7,693 nt of DNA from Lachnospiraceae bacterium (GCA_900757145.1 CAAEMT010000010.1:1-7693); one strand, 5' to 3'; positions 1 through 6,423 are shown, numbered from the stretch's first letter. The notes: generated by a model from the sequence alone, not told the origin. A program made the numbers and translations.

Positions 1-42
1 AGATTCCGGTACCGACAGTATAGTCTGGATGAGAGAAGAACG
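1..42 (+). promoter_or_regulatory. FMN riboswitch (RFN element), 3' part only
   Basis: The first 40 bases match the conserved 3' end of the FMN aptamer: a GATTCCGG segment, CCGACAGTATAGTC, then CTGGATGAGAGAAGA. The 5' half of the aptamer lies outside the window, so the element is truncated by the window edge and not by mutation. FMN riboswitches sense flavin mononucleotide and shut off riboflavin synthesis or uptake genes. Here the aptamer is followed by an intrinsic terminator and then ribU, the arrangement known for riboflavin transporters in Firmicutes. High FMN should favour termination before ribU. Confidence 0.9.
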
Positions 43-68
43 CATAGTATGGTTTGTGATATTGCGAG

Positions 69-111
69 GCGGCCGTGGAGTTTTCATGAAGAAAATTCAC
101 GGCCGCTTTTT
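69..111 (+). terminator. Riboswitch expression-platform terminator
   Basis: Bases 69-79 (GCGGCCGTGGA) pair with 96-106, with one G-T wobble. After a bulged G at 80, bases 81-85 pair with 91-95, leaving loop ATGAA at 86-90. A run of five T follows at 107-111. This is a strong Rho-independent terminator about 27 bases after the aptamer and 105 bases before the ribU start, so it is the likely FMN-controlled switch. The competing antiterminator cannot be drawn with confidence because the aptamer's 5' half is missing. Confidence 0.88.
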
Positions 112-163
112 GTGTTATAGGAAATCGATGTTGCAAACCTCCGACGCACTAGGAGAGCTTTTC

Positions 164-198
164 TTAAATAATTGACGGAACGTCCCGTTCTTATTTAA
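164..198. repeat. Palindrome just upstream of the ribU start
   Basis: TTAAATAA at 164-171 is a perfect inverted repeat of TTATTTAA at 191-198. Between the arms, GAACG (178-182) can pair with CGTTC (186-190) around loop TCC. Alternatively GACG (174-177) can pair with CGTC (181-184). There is no T-run after it, so it is not an intrinsic terminator. It ends 6 bases before the AGGAG ribosome binding site of ribU. It could be an mRNA hairpin affecting translation, an operator, or chance in AT-rich DNA; function is not known. Confidence 0.5.
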
Positions 199-215
199 TG
201 AAAAGGAGAAAAAAG

Positions 216-983
216 ATGGAGATGAGTTTTTTACAGGCGGTTGGCGAGAACGTGAGGTTTGTTCTGATCTGTACGGTCGTGGTGCTTGCGATTGTAGGTG
301 TATCGGAGCTGGTGGAGAGAAAGATACTAAAGGATCGTGTGGTGCAGGTGAAGCGGACGCGGTATTTGACGATATGCGCGATGCTTGGCGCTCTGGCCAT
401 GCTTCTGCATATATTTGACTTTCCGGTGCCGTTTCTGGCCCCTGGCTTTTACAAGCTTGATTTCAGCGAGATTCCGGTAATGGTAGGCGCGTTTTATCTG
501 GGGCCGGTAGGAGGAGTGGTCATTGAGCTGGTAAAGATTCTTTTGAAGCTTGTTATCAAGGGAACGAGCACAGCATTTGTCGGCGATCTTGCCAACTTTA
601 TTGTAGGCTGCTCCTTTGTCGTGCCGGCTTCTGTTTTGTATCACATAAAGAAGTCAAAGAAAACGGCGGTTGCAGGACTGGCGGCAGGGACTGTTGTAAT
701 GACTGCATTCGGCAGCCTTTTCAACGCGGTATATCTGCTTCCGGCTTTTTCAAGGCTTTATGGAATGCCGCTTGATGCGATCGTAGGAATGGGAACGGCG
801 GTAAATCCGGCGATCAGCAGTGTGACGATGCTTGTGCTGTTGGCGGTAGCGCCTCTTAATCTGTTAAAAGGCGTATTGATTTCTGTGCCGACTATGGTAT
901 TATATAAACGAATCAGCAGAGTTTTACATAATACTGCACAGGAACAGTACGCACCGCGAAGAGATCGACAGACAGAGGGATGA
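216..983 (+). CDS. ribU: Riboflavin ECF transporter, substrate-binding S component RibU
   Basis: Membrane protein that binds riboflavin and, with the shared ECF module (EcfA, EcfA', EcfT, not in this window), imports it. The RibU core starts near residue 48. It contains FDFPVPFLAPGFYKLDFSEIP at about 67-87 and TSTAFVGDLANFIVG at about 117-131, both characteristic of RibU, and several further hydrophobic helices. An additional hydrophobic segment at about 13-31, followed by a charged linker, precedes the core, making the protein (255 aa) longer than the usual 190-210 aa. An ATG at 198 is in frame, but AGGAG at 204-208 lies downstream of it and 7 bases before the ATG at 216, so 216 is chosen. 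The riboswitch and terminator upstream imply repression by FMN; a terminator follows directly. Family assignment is firm; the role of the extra helix is unknown. Confidence 0.92.
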   Translation: MEMSFLQAVGENVRFVLICTVVVLAIVGVSELVERKILKDRVVQVKRTRYLTICAMLGALAMLLHIFDFPVPFLAPGFYKLDFSEIPVMVGAFYLGPVGGVVIELVKILLKLVIKGTSTAFVGDLANFIVGCSFVVPASVLYHIKKSKKTAVAGLAAGTVVMTAFGSLFNAVYLLPAFSRLYGMPLDAIVGMGTAVNPAISSVTMLVLLAVAPLNLLKGVLISVPTMVLYKRISRVLHNTAQEQYAPRRDRQTEG

Positions 984-998
984 TCGGGGAATCTATAT

Positions 999-1030
999 GG
1001 GTGCTGCAGAATCTGCAGTGCCCTGTTTTT
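999..1030 (+). terminator. Intrinsic terminator after ribU
   Basis: GGGTGCTGCA (999-1008) pairs with TGCAGTGCCC (1014-1023) over 10 bp with two G-T wobbles and loop GAATC. The stem is followed by TGTTTTT. It lies 15 bases after the ribU stop codon, so ribU is probably a single-gene transcription unit and the next gene needs its own promoter. Confidence 0.85.
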
Positions 1031-1074
1031 CTGTTATCGGAAAGAACTTGACGCGCTGAGATGTGAAAGTCTTT

Positions 1075-1100
1075 GTACGACATGAAATTAAGATGCGTAC
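1075..1100 (+). other. Imperfect hairpin in the leader of the Nudix gene
   Basis: GTACG-A-CAT (1075-1083) pairs with ATGCGTAC (1093-1100) as an 8 bp stem with one bulged A and a 9-base loop. It lies 43 bases before the start codon in the 112-base gap that follows the ribU terminator. No T-run follows. A TTGACG hexamer at 1048-1053 could be a -35 box, but no good -10 box is found at 16-18 bases, so the operon promoter is not placed. Function of the hairpin is unknown. Confidence 0.35.
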
Positions 1101-1142
1101 GGATGCAGGCGGTGTGACAGAGTCGGAGGAGATGAAGAGCAG

Positions 1143-1751
1143 ATGGGAAAAATCAAAAAAATAGAACAGCTTACACATAATCCGTTTGTGAATTTGTATC
1201 ATCTTGACGTAGAAAACAGGGTGGGAAATCCTGGAAAATATTACGTTGCATCACGGGCGAAGGAGAGAGAAGGGCTTGAGATTTGTACGAAAGAGCAGAA
1301 GCCGGACGGGGTGATCATCTACAGTCTTTATGGGGAAAAGCGTGACAGAGTTGTACTGATCCGTCAGTACCGTTATGCGATCGATGGATATATTTATGAG
1401 TTTCCGGCAGGGCTTGTTGAGCCGGGAGAGGATTATCACGCGTCTGCAGTGCGGGAAATGCGGGAGGAAACGGGGCTTACGCTTCATCCGCTTTTGGTTG
1501 ACACAATCTATGAAAAACCGTATTATACTACGATAGGAATGACGGACGAATGTTGCGGCACGGTATTTGGATATTCCGACGGTCAGATCAGTGCAGATGC
1601 GCTGGAAGACAGTGAGGAGATCGAGGTCGTTTTGGCTGACCGCGACGAAGTGCGGCGTATTCTGAGAGAAGAGCGTGTGGCGATCGTATGTTCTTATATG
1701 CTGATGCATTTTCTGCATGACGAGGAACCGTTTGCGTTTCTGCGCGGATAG
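1143..1751 (+). CDS. Nudix hydrolase, ADP-ribose pyrophosphatase-like
   Basis: Predicted Mg-dependent hydrolase of a nucleoside diphosphate linked to another group, most likely ADP-ribose to AMP plus ribose 5-phosphate. The complete Nudix box GX5EX7REUXEEXGU runs from G90 to L112, with E96, R104, E105 and the metal-binding pair E108/E109 all present. The flanking sequence, with QYR at 75-77, YEFPAG at 85-90 before the box and a proline at 126 about 14 residues after it, fits the ADP-ribose branch (NudF type). Substrate is inferred from this and not proven. Length, 202 aa, is within the usual range. GGAGGAG at 1125-1131 precedes the ATG by 11 bases. It is the first gene of an apparent operon with the YcxB-like, tsaE, tsaB and rimI genes; its stop codon overlaps the next ribosome binding site. 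Confidence 0.87.
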   Translation: MGKIKKIEQLTHNPFVNLYHLDVENRVGNPGKYYVASRAKEREGLEICTKEQKPDGVIIYSLYGEKRDRVVLIRQYRYAIDGYIYEFPAGLVEPGEDYHASAVREMREETGLTLHPLLVDTIYEKPYYTTIGMTDECCGTVFGYSDGQISADALEDSEEIEVVLADRDEVRRILREERVAIVCSYMLMHFLHDEEPFAFLRG

Positions 1752-1760
1752 GAGGATGAG

Positions 1761-2255
1761 ATGAATACAGAATTTGATATTAAAATAACGACGGGAGCGA
1801 TGTACCGCTTTCTGATGTACCATGCCTATCACAGTTTCAGTGGGATATTCAGTATTCTTGCAGGTGCGGCGCTGCTTGCTTATTTCTTTATAAAGCTTCC
1901 GGACGGTGGTGCGAATCACTGGATATATCTGCTGTTCGGCGTGCTGTTTCTGCTGTATCAGCCGTGGACGCTTTATACAATGGCAGTACGGCAGGCAAAG
2001 CTGAATCCTGTGTTTAAGCAGCCGCTGCATTACGTGCTCACGGAGGAGGGGATTGCGGCGACGCAGGGCGAGAATGAGAGCCGGATCGCGTGGGATGCGG
2101 TGAAAAAGGTAAGAAGTACCGGAAGCTGCATCTTCGTGTATACGGGAGAAAAGAACGCCTGCATCTGGGTAAGAAGTCAGATGGGAGAGAAAGAACAGGA
2201 AGCGTGCACCATGCTTAAAAAACATGTGCCCCAAAAGCTTGTGAAGCTTAGATAA
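1761..2255 (+). CDS. YcxB-like membrane protein
   Basis: Protein of 164 aa with two predicted membrane segments at about residues 27-46 and 53-72, separated by a short polar turn, and a soluble C-terminal half. The C-terminal part (about 90-145), with the YVLTEEGI motif followed by an IAWDAVKKV stretch and alternating hydrophobic strands, resembles the YcxB-like C-terminal domain, whose biochemical role is not known. The gene starts 9 bases after the Nudix stop; the GGAGG site at 1751-1755 shares its first G with that TAG stop codon, suggesting translational coupling. It lies between the Nudix gene and tsaE with only 16 bases to the latter. Nothing in the sequence gives it a function, and co-transcription with t6A genes does not prove a link. 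The family call is by pattern recognition only. Confidence 0.68.
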   Translation: MNTEFDIKITTGAMYRFLMYHAYHSFSGIFSILAGAALLAYFFIKLPDGGANHWIYLLFGVLFLLYQPWTLYTMAVRQAKLNPVFKQPLHYVLTEEGIAATQGENESRIAWDAVKKVRSTGSCIFVYTGEKNACIWVRSQMGEKEQEACTMLKKHVPQKLVKLR

Positions 2256-2271
2256 ACATCGGGAGGACAGT

Positions 2272-2694
2272 ATGATTATAGAAACAAATTCGGAAAAAGA
2301 GACATGGGAGCTCGGAGTGCGTCTTGCACAGCAGGCACAGCCGGGGAGCGTGTTTTCTCTGATCGGGGATCTTGGCGTTGGAAAGACTGTGTTGACAAAG
2401 GGAATGGCGGCAGGTCTTGGTATCACGGAGCCGGTGAGCAGCCCGACGTTTACCATTGTACAGGTATACGATGAGGGACGTATTCCATTTTATCATTTTG
2501 ACGTATACAGGATCGCAGATCCGGAGGAGATGGAAGAGATAGGATATGAGGACTATTTTTTCGGAGACGGAGTCTGCCTTGTGGAATGGGCGAATCTCAT
2601 TGAAGAGCTGATGCCTGAGCATACAGTGAAGATCACGATCGAAAAGGATCTGCAGAAAGGCTTTGATTACCGCCGGATCACGGTGGAGGATTAA
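2272..2694 (+). CDS. tsaE: tRNA t6A biosynthesis ATPase TsaE
   Basis: Cytoplasmic ATPase (formerly YjeE) that works with TsaB and TsaD to transfer threonylcarbamoyl from threonylcarbamoyl-AMP to A37 of ANN-decoding tRNAs; it is thought to drive the cycle of the TsaBD complex. Seen in the sequence: Walker A loop GDLGVGKT at residues 32-39, the family motif SSPTF at 56-60, FYHFDVYR at 73-80 with the conserved aspartate D77, and LVEWAN at 103-108. At 140 aa it is a normal full-length member. GGGAGG at 2261-2266 lies 5 bases before the ATG. The gene sits 16 bases after the YcxB-like gene and 22 bases before tsaB, in the classic tsaE-tsaB-rimI order. No defects are seen. Confidence 0.96.
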   Translation: MIIETNSEKETWELGVRLAQQAQPGSVFSLIGDLGVGKTVLTKGMAAGLGITEPVSSPTFTIVQVYDEGRIPFYHFDVYRIADPEEMEEIGYEDYFFGDGVCLVEWANLIEELMPEHTVKITIEKDLQKGFDYRRITVED

Positions 2695-2716
2695 ATAAAA
2701 ATGGGAGCGTAAGATA

Positions 2717-3538
2717 ATGAAAATACTGGCATTAGACAGCTCAGGGCTGGTGGCGTCCGTTGCAGTAGTAGAGGACGAGGTACTGCTTGCTGAGTATACG
2801 GTAAACTATAAAAAAACACATTCACAGACACTGCTTCCGATGCTTGATGAGATCGCAGGGATGATCGAGCTTGATTTAAATACGATAGATGCGATCGCAG
2901 TGGCAGGAGGACCGGGTTCTTTTACAGGACTGAGGATCGGTTCCGCTACGGCAAAGGGGCTGGGACTCGCGCTCGGAAAACCGCTCGTACACATTCCGAC
3001 CGTTGATGCGCTTGCCTATAATCTTTTTGGCTGCACAGAAGACGTCTGCCCGCTGATGGATGCAAGAAGAAATCAGGTATATACGGGAATCTATCGGTTC
3101 GACGGGGAAAAGCAGCAGACGATCCTTGCGCAGACGCCGCTTGCGGTGGAGGAGCTTGCGCGTATTTTAAATGAAAACGGAAAGCCAGTCGTCTTTCTCG
3201 GAGACGGCGTTCCGGTATATCGTGAGATGCTCGAAAAGCTTCTGCATGTGCCGTATCGCTTCGCTCCGGCTAATATGAACCGTCAGAGAGCGGCGTCCGT
3301 CGGCGCACTGGCGATTTCCTATGTGGCAGAGGGCAGAGTGGAATCAGCGGCAGAGCATGCGCCGGATTACCTGCGGCTGTCACAGGCGGAACGGGAGAGA
3401 GCCGAGGCTTTGGCGGTTGCAAAGAAAAGCGATGAAAAAAACAGCTCTGCGAAAAACGGTAAAATGTCTCCGGTGAAAGAAAATGAGCCGGAAGCGACCG
3501 GAACAGGCGACAGATGCGTAGAGGAAGCAGCAAGATGA
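2717..3538 (+). CDS. tsaB: tRNA t6A biosynthesis protein TsaB
   Basis: TsaB is a catalytically inactive ASKHA-fold relative of TsaD that forms the TsaB-TsaD scaffold of the t6A complex. Characteristic segments are ILALDSS (3-9), KTHSQTLLP (33-41), GGPGSFTGLRIG (64-75), MDARRNQVYTG (114-124) and the C-terminal PDYLRLSQAERE (216-227). The family usually ends near there at 220-240 residues. This protein continues to 273 aa with a lysine-, glutamate- and serine-rich tail (about 231-273) that shows no known domain and looks disordered. GGGAG at 2703-2707 precedes the start by 9 bases. The TGA stop overlaps the probable rimI start as ATGA, suggesting translational coupling. The call is firm; the tail may be lineage-specific. 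Confidence 0.95.
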   Translation: MKILALDSSGLVASVAVVEDEVLLAEYTVNYKKTHSQTLLPMLDEIAGMIELDLNTIDAIAVAGGPGSFTGLRIGSATAKGLGLALGKPLVHIPTVDALAYNLFGCTEDVCPLMDARRNQVYTGIYRFDGEKQQTILAQTPLAVEELARILNENGKPVVFLGDGVPVYREMLEKLLHVPYRFAPANMNRQRAASVGALAISYVAEGRVESAAEHAPDYLRLSQAERERAEALAVAKKSDEKNSSAKNGKMSPVKENEPEATGTGDRCVEEAAR

Positions 3539-4020
3539 TAGTTTCTGCTTCAGAAATAGAAATATCCGAAATGCAGCCGCAGGATGTGCGGGAAGTCGCG
3601 TTGCTTGAAAAGGAAATATTCTCGATGCCGTGGAGTGAAAACGGATTTTTGACCTCTTTGCAGTCAGAGGATACGCTGTACCTTGTGGTTCGGAAAAAGC
3701 ATGAGCTGATCGGATACTGCGGATTTTTACAGTCATTCGATGAAGCGGATATTACGAATGTAGCGGTAAGCCCCGCATATCGGGGAAAAGGCGTAGGATA
3801 TGCGATGCTTGCAGAGCTGATGCGTCGGGGAGGGGAGCGCGGAGTTTCCAGATATACGCTTGAAGTACGTATCGGAAATGCAGCGGCGATCAGGCTTTAT
3901 CACCGGCTTGGCTTTGAGGATGCAGGCATCAGAAAAAACTTTTATGAAAAACCGCGCGAGGACGCCCTGATCATGTGGACGGGGCAGGGGGCGGCAGATA
4001 TTCTCAGGGATTCCCAGTAG
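3535..4020 (+). CDS. rimI: Ribosomal protein S18-alanine N-acetyltransferase RimI
   Basis: GNAT-family enzyme that acetylates the N-terminal alanine of ribosomal protein S18 using acetyl-CoA. The acetyl-CoA loop is RGKGVG at residues 83-88, preceded by the motif A strand ITNVAVSPAY (73-82). TLEVR (108-112) carries the acidic residue E110 expected in the active site. N115 to Y122 (NAAAIRLY) and the C-terminal FYEKPREDALIM (136-147) are typical of RimI. An in-frame ATG at 3514 would add seven residues, but AGAGGAAG at 3520-3527 lies after it and about 10 bases before ATG 3535, which also overlaps the tsaB stop as ATGA. Start 3535 gives 161 aa, normal for the family. Gene order tsaE-tsaB-rimI is common in Firmicutes. 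Confidence 0.92.
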   Translation: MIVSASEIEISEMQPQDVREVALLEKEIFSMPWSENGFLTSLQSEDTLYLVVRKKHELIGYCGFLQSFDEADITNVAVSPAYRGKGVGYAMLAELMRRGGERGVSRYTLEVRIGNAAAIRLYHRLGFEDAGIRKNFYEKPREDALIMWTGQGAADILRDSQ

Positions 4021-4046
4021 GCATAAAAAAGCAAACGCACTATAAT
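4018..4046 (+). promoter_or_regulatory. Probable sigma-A-type internal promoter
   Basis: A perfect TATAAT at 4041-4046 lies 17 bases downstream of TAGGCA (4018-4023), which matches four of six positions of TTGACA. The -35 box overlaps the rimI stop codon. Transcription would start near 4053, leaving a leader of about 43 bases before the cysteine-rich protein gene. CACTA (4038-4042) and TAGTG (4065-4069), with outer GCAA (4031-4034) and TTGC (4074-4077), form an imperfect inverted repeat around the -10 region. No terminator is seen after rimI, so read-through from upstream probably also occurs. Confidence 0.5.
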
Positions 4047-4095
4047 GTAAGAACAAAAGAAAAATAGTGATGCTTGCGCATACGGGAGGAACGAG

Positions 4096-4314
4096 ATGAA
4101 CACAGAAAAAACACTGTATTGCAACAAATGCGGAAAAACAATAAAATTTGAACGTGGAATCGCAAAGGAAGATGTGATCTTCATATCGCACGAATGGGGG
4201 TATTTCTCACAAAAAGACGGAGAACGCCACAGCTTCTGCCTTTGCGAATTGTGCTACGATAAAATGCGGGAATCATTTGCGCTTCCCGTACAGAAGGAAG
4301 AATATATTATATAA
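4096..4314 (+). CDS. Small cysteine-rich (putative zinc-ribbon) protein of unknown function
   Basis: Protein of 72 aa. Cysteines C9 and C12 form a CNKC knuckle, and C48, C50 and C53 lie in FCLCELC, so a four-cysteine zinc site (C9, C12, C50, C53) with one spare cysteine is plausible. Between them EWGYFSQKDGERHSF (33-47) looks like a conserved core, and the protein ends FALPVQKEEYII. I recognise the general type as a small conserved clostridial hypothetical protein but know no function. GGGAGGA at 4084-4090 is 5 bases before the ATG, an excellent ribosome binding site, which supports it being real. It follows its own probable promoter and is 17 bases ahead of rnz, so it is likely co-expressed with rnz and tsaD. 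Zinc binding is inferred from cysteine spacing only. Confidence 0.8.
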   Translation: MNTEKTLYCNKCGKTIKFERGIAKEDVIFISHEWGYFSQKDGERHSFCLCELCYDKMRESFALPVQKEEYII

Positions 4315-4331
4315 GAAACGGAGGAAGGCTT

Positions 4332-5243
4332 ATGCTGGATGTGTGCCTTCTCGGAAGCGGCGGTATGATGCCTCTTCCGTATCGTCTGCTGACTTCTCTT
4401 ATGACGAGATATAACGGCAGCAATCTATTGATCGACTGCGGCGAGGGTACGCAGGTCGCAATTAAAAAGAAGGGGTGGAGCTTCAAACCTATCGATACGA
4501 TCTGCTTTACCCACTATCACGGAGATCATATCAGCGGTCTGCCGGGGCTTTTGCTGACTATGGGAAATGCAGAGCGGACAGAACCTCTTACGCTGATCGG
4601 TCCAAAGGGATTGGAGCGGGTGGTGAATTCGCTTCGTGTGATCGCACCGGAGCTTCCGTTCCCGATCATTTTCAAAGAGATTCAGGGAGCCGAGCAGGTT
4701 TTTGAGCTGAACGGATACAAGATTACGGCTTTTCGGGTGAACCACAATGTGACGTGCTATGGATATACACTGGAGATTGACCGCGCCGGAAAATTTGACG
4801 TGACGCGGGCGAAAGAGGCCGATATACCGATGAAATTCTGGAGCAGGCTCCAGAAAGGGGAAGTGATCGAGGACGGCGGCAGAGTATTTCATCCGGAGGA
4901 TGTTCTGGGACCTGCTCGTAAGGGAATCAAGGTTACGTACTGTACCGATACACGCCCTGTCGATGCGATCGCAAAAGCGGCAGATGGCGCGGATCTGTTT
5001 ATTTGTGAGGGAATGTACGGAGAGCCGGAGAAAGCTGCAAAGGCAGTAGAGTATAAGCATATGACGTTTGAAGAAGCGGCGAAACTTGCAAGGCGTGCGA
5101 AGCCTTCGCAGATGTGGCTGACGCACTACAGTCCGTCGCTCGTCAGACCGGAAGACTATATAGAGGGAGTCCGCAAGATATATCCGGAAATATATCCGGG
5201 CAAGGATGGAAAAACGATAGAACTTGATTTTGCAGAAGAGTAA
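4332..5243 (+). CDS. rnz: Ribonuclease Z (tRNA 3'-endonuclease)
   Basis: Zinc-dependent metallo-beta-lactamase-fold endonuclease that cuts tRNA precursors just after the discriminator base, making the 3' end to which CCA is added. The metal motif THYHGDH supplies H61, H63, D65 and H66. Further expected ligands are H138 (VNHNV), D206 (YCTDTRP) and H265 (LTHYSPS), with the conserved H243 in EYKHMT. The N-terminus LLGSGG and NLLIDCGEGTQ (31-41) is typical. The region at about 153-198, with GP at 193-194, corresponds to the flexible tRNA-clamping arm. At 303 aa it is a normal short-form (RNase Z-S) enzyme. GGAGG at 4320-4324 lies 7 bases before the start. It is 17 bases after the cysteine-rich protein gene and 12 before tsaD. 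Confidence 0.95.
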   Translation: MLDVCLLGSGGMMPLPYRLLTSLMTRYNGSNLLIDCGEGTQVAIKKKGWSFKPIDTICFTHYHGDHISGLPGLLLTMGNAERTEPLTLIGPKGLERVVNSLRVIAPELPFPIIFKEIQGAEQVFELNGYKITAFRVNHNVTCYGYTLEIDRAGKFDVTRAKEADIPMKFWSRLQKGEVIEDGGRVFHPEDVLGPARKGIKVTYCTDTRPVDAIAKAADGADLFICEGMYGEPEKAAKAVEYKHMTFEEAAKLARRAKPSQMWLTHYSPSLVRPEDYIEGVRKIYPEIYPGKDGKTIELDFAEE

Positions 5244-5255
5244 CGGAGGCGCACG

Positions 5256-6281
5256 ATGGACGAAAAAGATATTTTAATACTTGCAATAGAGAGCTCTTGT
5301 GATGAGACGGCAGCCGCTGTTGTGAAAAACGGCAGAGAGGTGCTGTCAAATGTGATTTCTTCGCAGATCGAGCTGCATAAGCTTTATGGCGGAGTTGTGC
5401 CGGAGATAGCCTCAAGAAAGCATATCGAGAAGATCAATCAGGTGATAGAGGAAGCGCTTCTGACTGCCGGAAAAGAGCTTTCCGATATGGACGCCGTAGC
5501 TGTGACGTATGGTCCGGGGCTTGTCGGGGCGTTGCTTGTCGGAGTGGCAGAGGCGAAGGCGATCAGTTATGCGGCAAAGCTGCCGCTTGTCGGCGTGCAT
5601 CACATAGAGGGGCATATTTCAGCTAATTATATAGAAAATAAGGATCTGGAGCCGCCGTTTATCTGCCTCGTTGTATCGGGCGGACATACGCATCTTGTAA
5701 AAGTCAGCGATTACGGCGAGTATGAGATACTTGGACGGACAAGAGACGATGCGGCAGGAGAAGCGTTTGATAAAGTAGCGCGTGCAATCGGTCTGGGCTA
5801 TCCGGGAGGACCGAAGATAGACAGGCTTTCAAAAGAGGGCAACCCGCTCGCGATCCATTTCCCGAAAGCGAAGATCGAGGATGCTCCGTATGATTTCAGT
5901 TTCAGCGGTCTGAAATCAGCCGTGCTCAACTATCTGAACGGCTGCAAAATGAAAGGCGAAGAGATCAATGAGGCGGATGTGGCAGCTTCCTTCCAGAAAG
6001 CAGTGACAGACGTACTCGTAGAGCACGCGATGCTTGCGGTAAAAGCGTCAGGCATGGATAAACTGGCGATCGCAGGAGGTGTGGCGTCGAACGGTACGCT
6101 GCGTGCAGCAATGGAAGAGGCGTGCGCAGCGAACCATATCAGATTTTACCGCCCGTCACCGATTTTCTGCACGGATAATGCGGCAATGATCGGGGCGGCA
6201 GGATATTATGAGTATAAAAAAGGCGTGCGCCATGGCTGGGATCTGAATGCCGTGCCTAATTTGAAACTGGGAGAGCGTTGA
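5256..6281 (+). CDS. tsaD: tRNA N6-adenosine threonylcarbamoyltransferase TsaD
   Basis: Catalytic subunit of t6A37 formation on ANN-decoding tRNAs, acting in the cytoplasm with TsaB and TsaE from this same cluster. ASKHA-fold hallmarks are all present: AIESSCDETAAAVV (10-23), VPEIASRKH (48-56), YGPGLVGALLVG (85-96), the metal-binding HHIEGH (115-120, ligands H116 and H120), SGGHT (141-145), the DDAAGEAFDK stretch (164-173), SGLKSAV (217-223), AGGVASN (273-279) and the third ligand D307 in FCTDNAAMIG. The length of 341 aa is standard. GGAGG at 5245-5249, 6 bases before the ATG, directly follows the rnz stop, so the two are probably co-transcribed. No clear terminator follows in the 142 bases before ispD. 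TsaC, the enzyme making threonylcarbamoyl-AMP, is not in the window. Confidence 0.97.
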   Translation: MDEKDILILAIESSCDETAAAVVKNGREVLSNVISSQIELHKLYGGVVPEIASRKHIEKINQVIEEALLTAGKELSDMDAVAVTYGPGLVGALLVGVAEAKAISYAAKLPLVGVHHIEGHISANYIENKDLEPPFICLVVSGGHTHLVKVSDYGEYEILGRTRDDAAGEAFDKVARAIGLGYPGGPKIDRLSKEGNPLAIHFPKAKIEDAPYDFSFSGLKSAVLNYLNGCKMKGEEINEADVAASFQKAVTDVLVEHAMLAVKASGMDKLAIAGGVASNGTLRAAMEEACAANHIRFYRPSPIFCTDNAAMIGAAGYYEYKKGVRHGWDLNAVPNLKLGER

Positions 6282-6423
6282 TTATTTTGCGTATAGGATA
6301 CTCAAAAAAGATGTTTAGATGACATACTTTTAGAACACCGGAATTGTATTTATGTATTGGCAGGAGAAAGTGCGGCAGATACGATGAATCGTTTAAGATG
6401 AGAAGCGATGGAGGAGGATCATA

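Noticed and set aside
172..198. Short TTG-initiated leader peptide before ribU
   Set aside because: Eight codons only, with the nearest AGGAG (151-155) 16 bases away; too distant to support translation.
2235..2249. AAGCTT-GTG-AAGCTT repeat that can form a hairpin at the end of the YcxB-like gene
   Set aside because: It is inside the coding sequence (Lys-Leu-Val-Lys-Leu), has no T-run and is followed by closely spaced tsaE, so it is not a terminator.
1251..2456. Long 401-codon open frame on the minus strand
   Set aside because: It lies opposite the Nudix, YcxB-like and tsaE genes, all with clear family motifs or ribosome binding sites; its translation is rich in Cys, His and Arg and shows no domain.
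4425..5126. 233-codon open frame on the minus strand
   Set aside because: Antisense shadow of rnz, whose catalytic motifs are complete; no ribosome binding site or family resemblance.
2891..6073. Three copies of GCGATCGC (2891-2898, 4965-4972, 6066-6073), like the HIP1 repeat of cyanobacteria
   Set aside because: All three fall in the same frame as GCG ATC GCx encoding Ala-Ile-Ala in conserved stretches of TsaB, RNase Z and TsaD, so codon preference explains them.
6282..6423. Possible promoter or small gene between tsaD and ispD
   Set aside because: ATGACA at 6319-6324 has no good -10 at normal spacing, and the only short frames (for example from 6384) are a few codons long; nothing could be supported.
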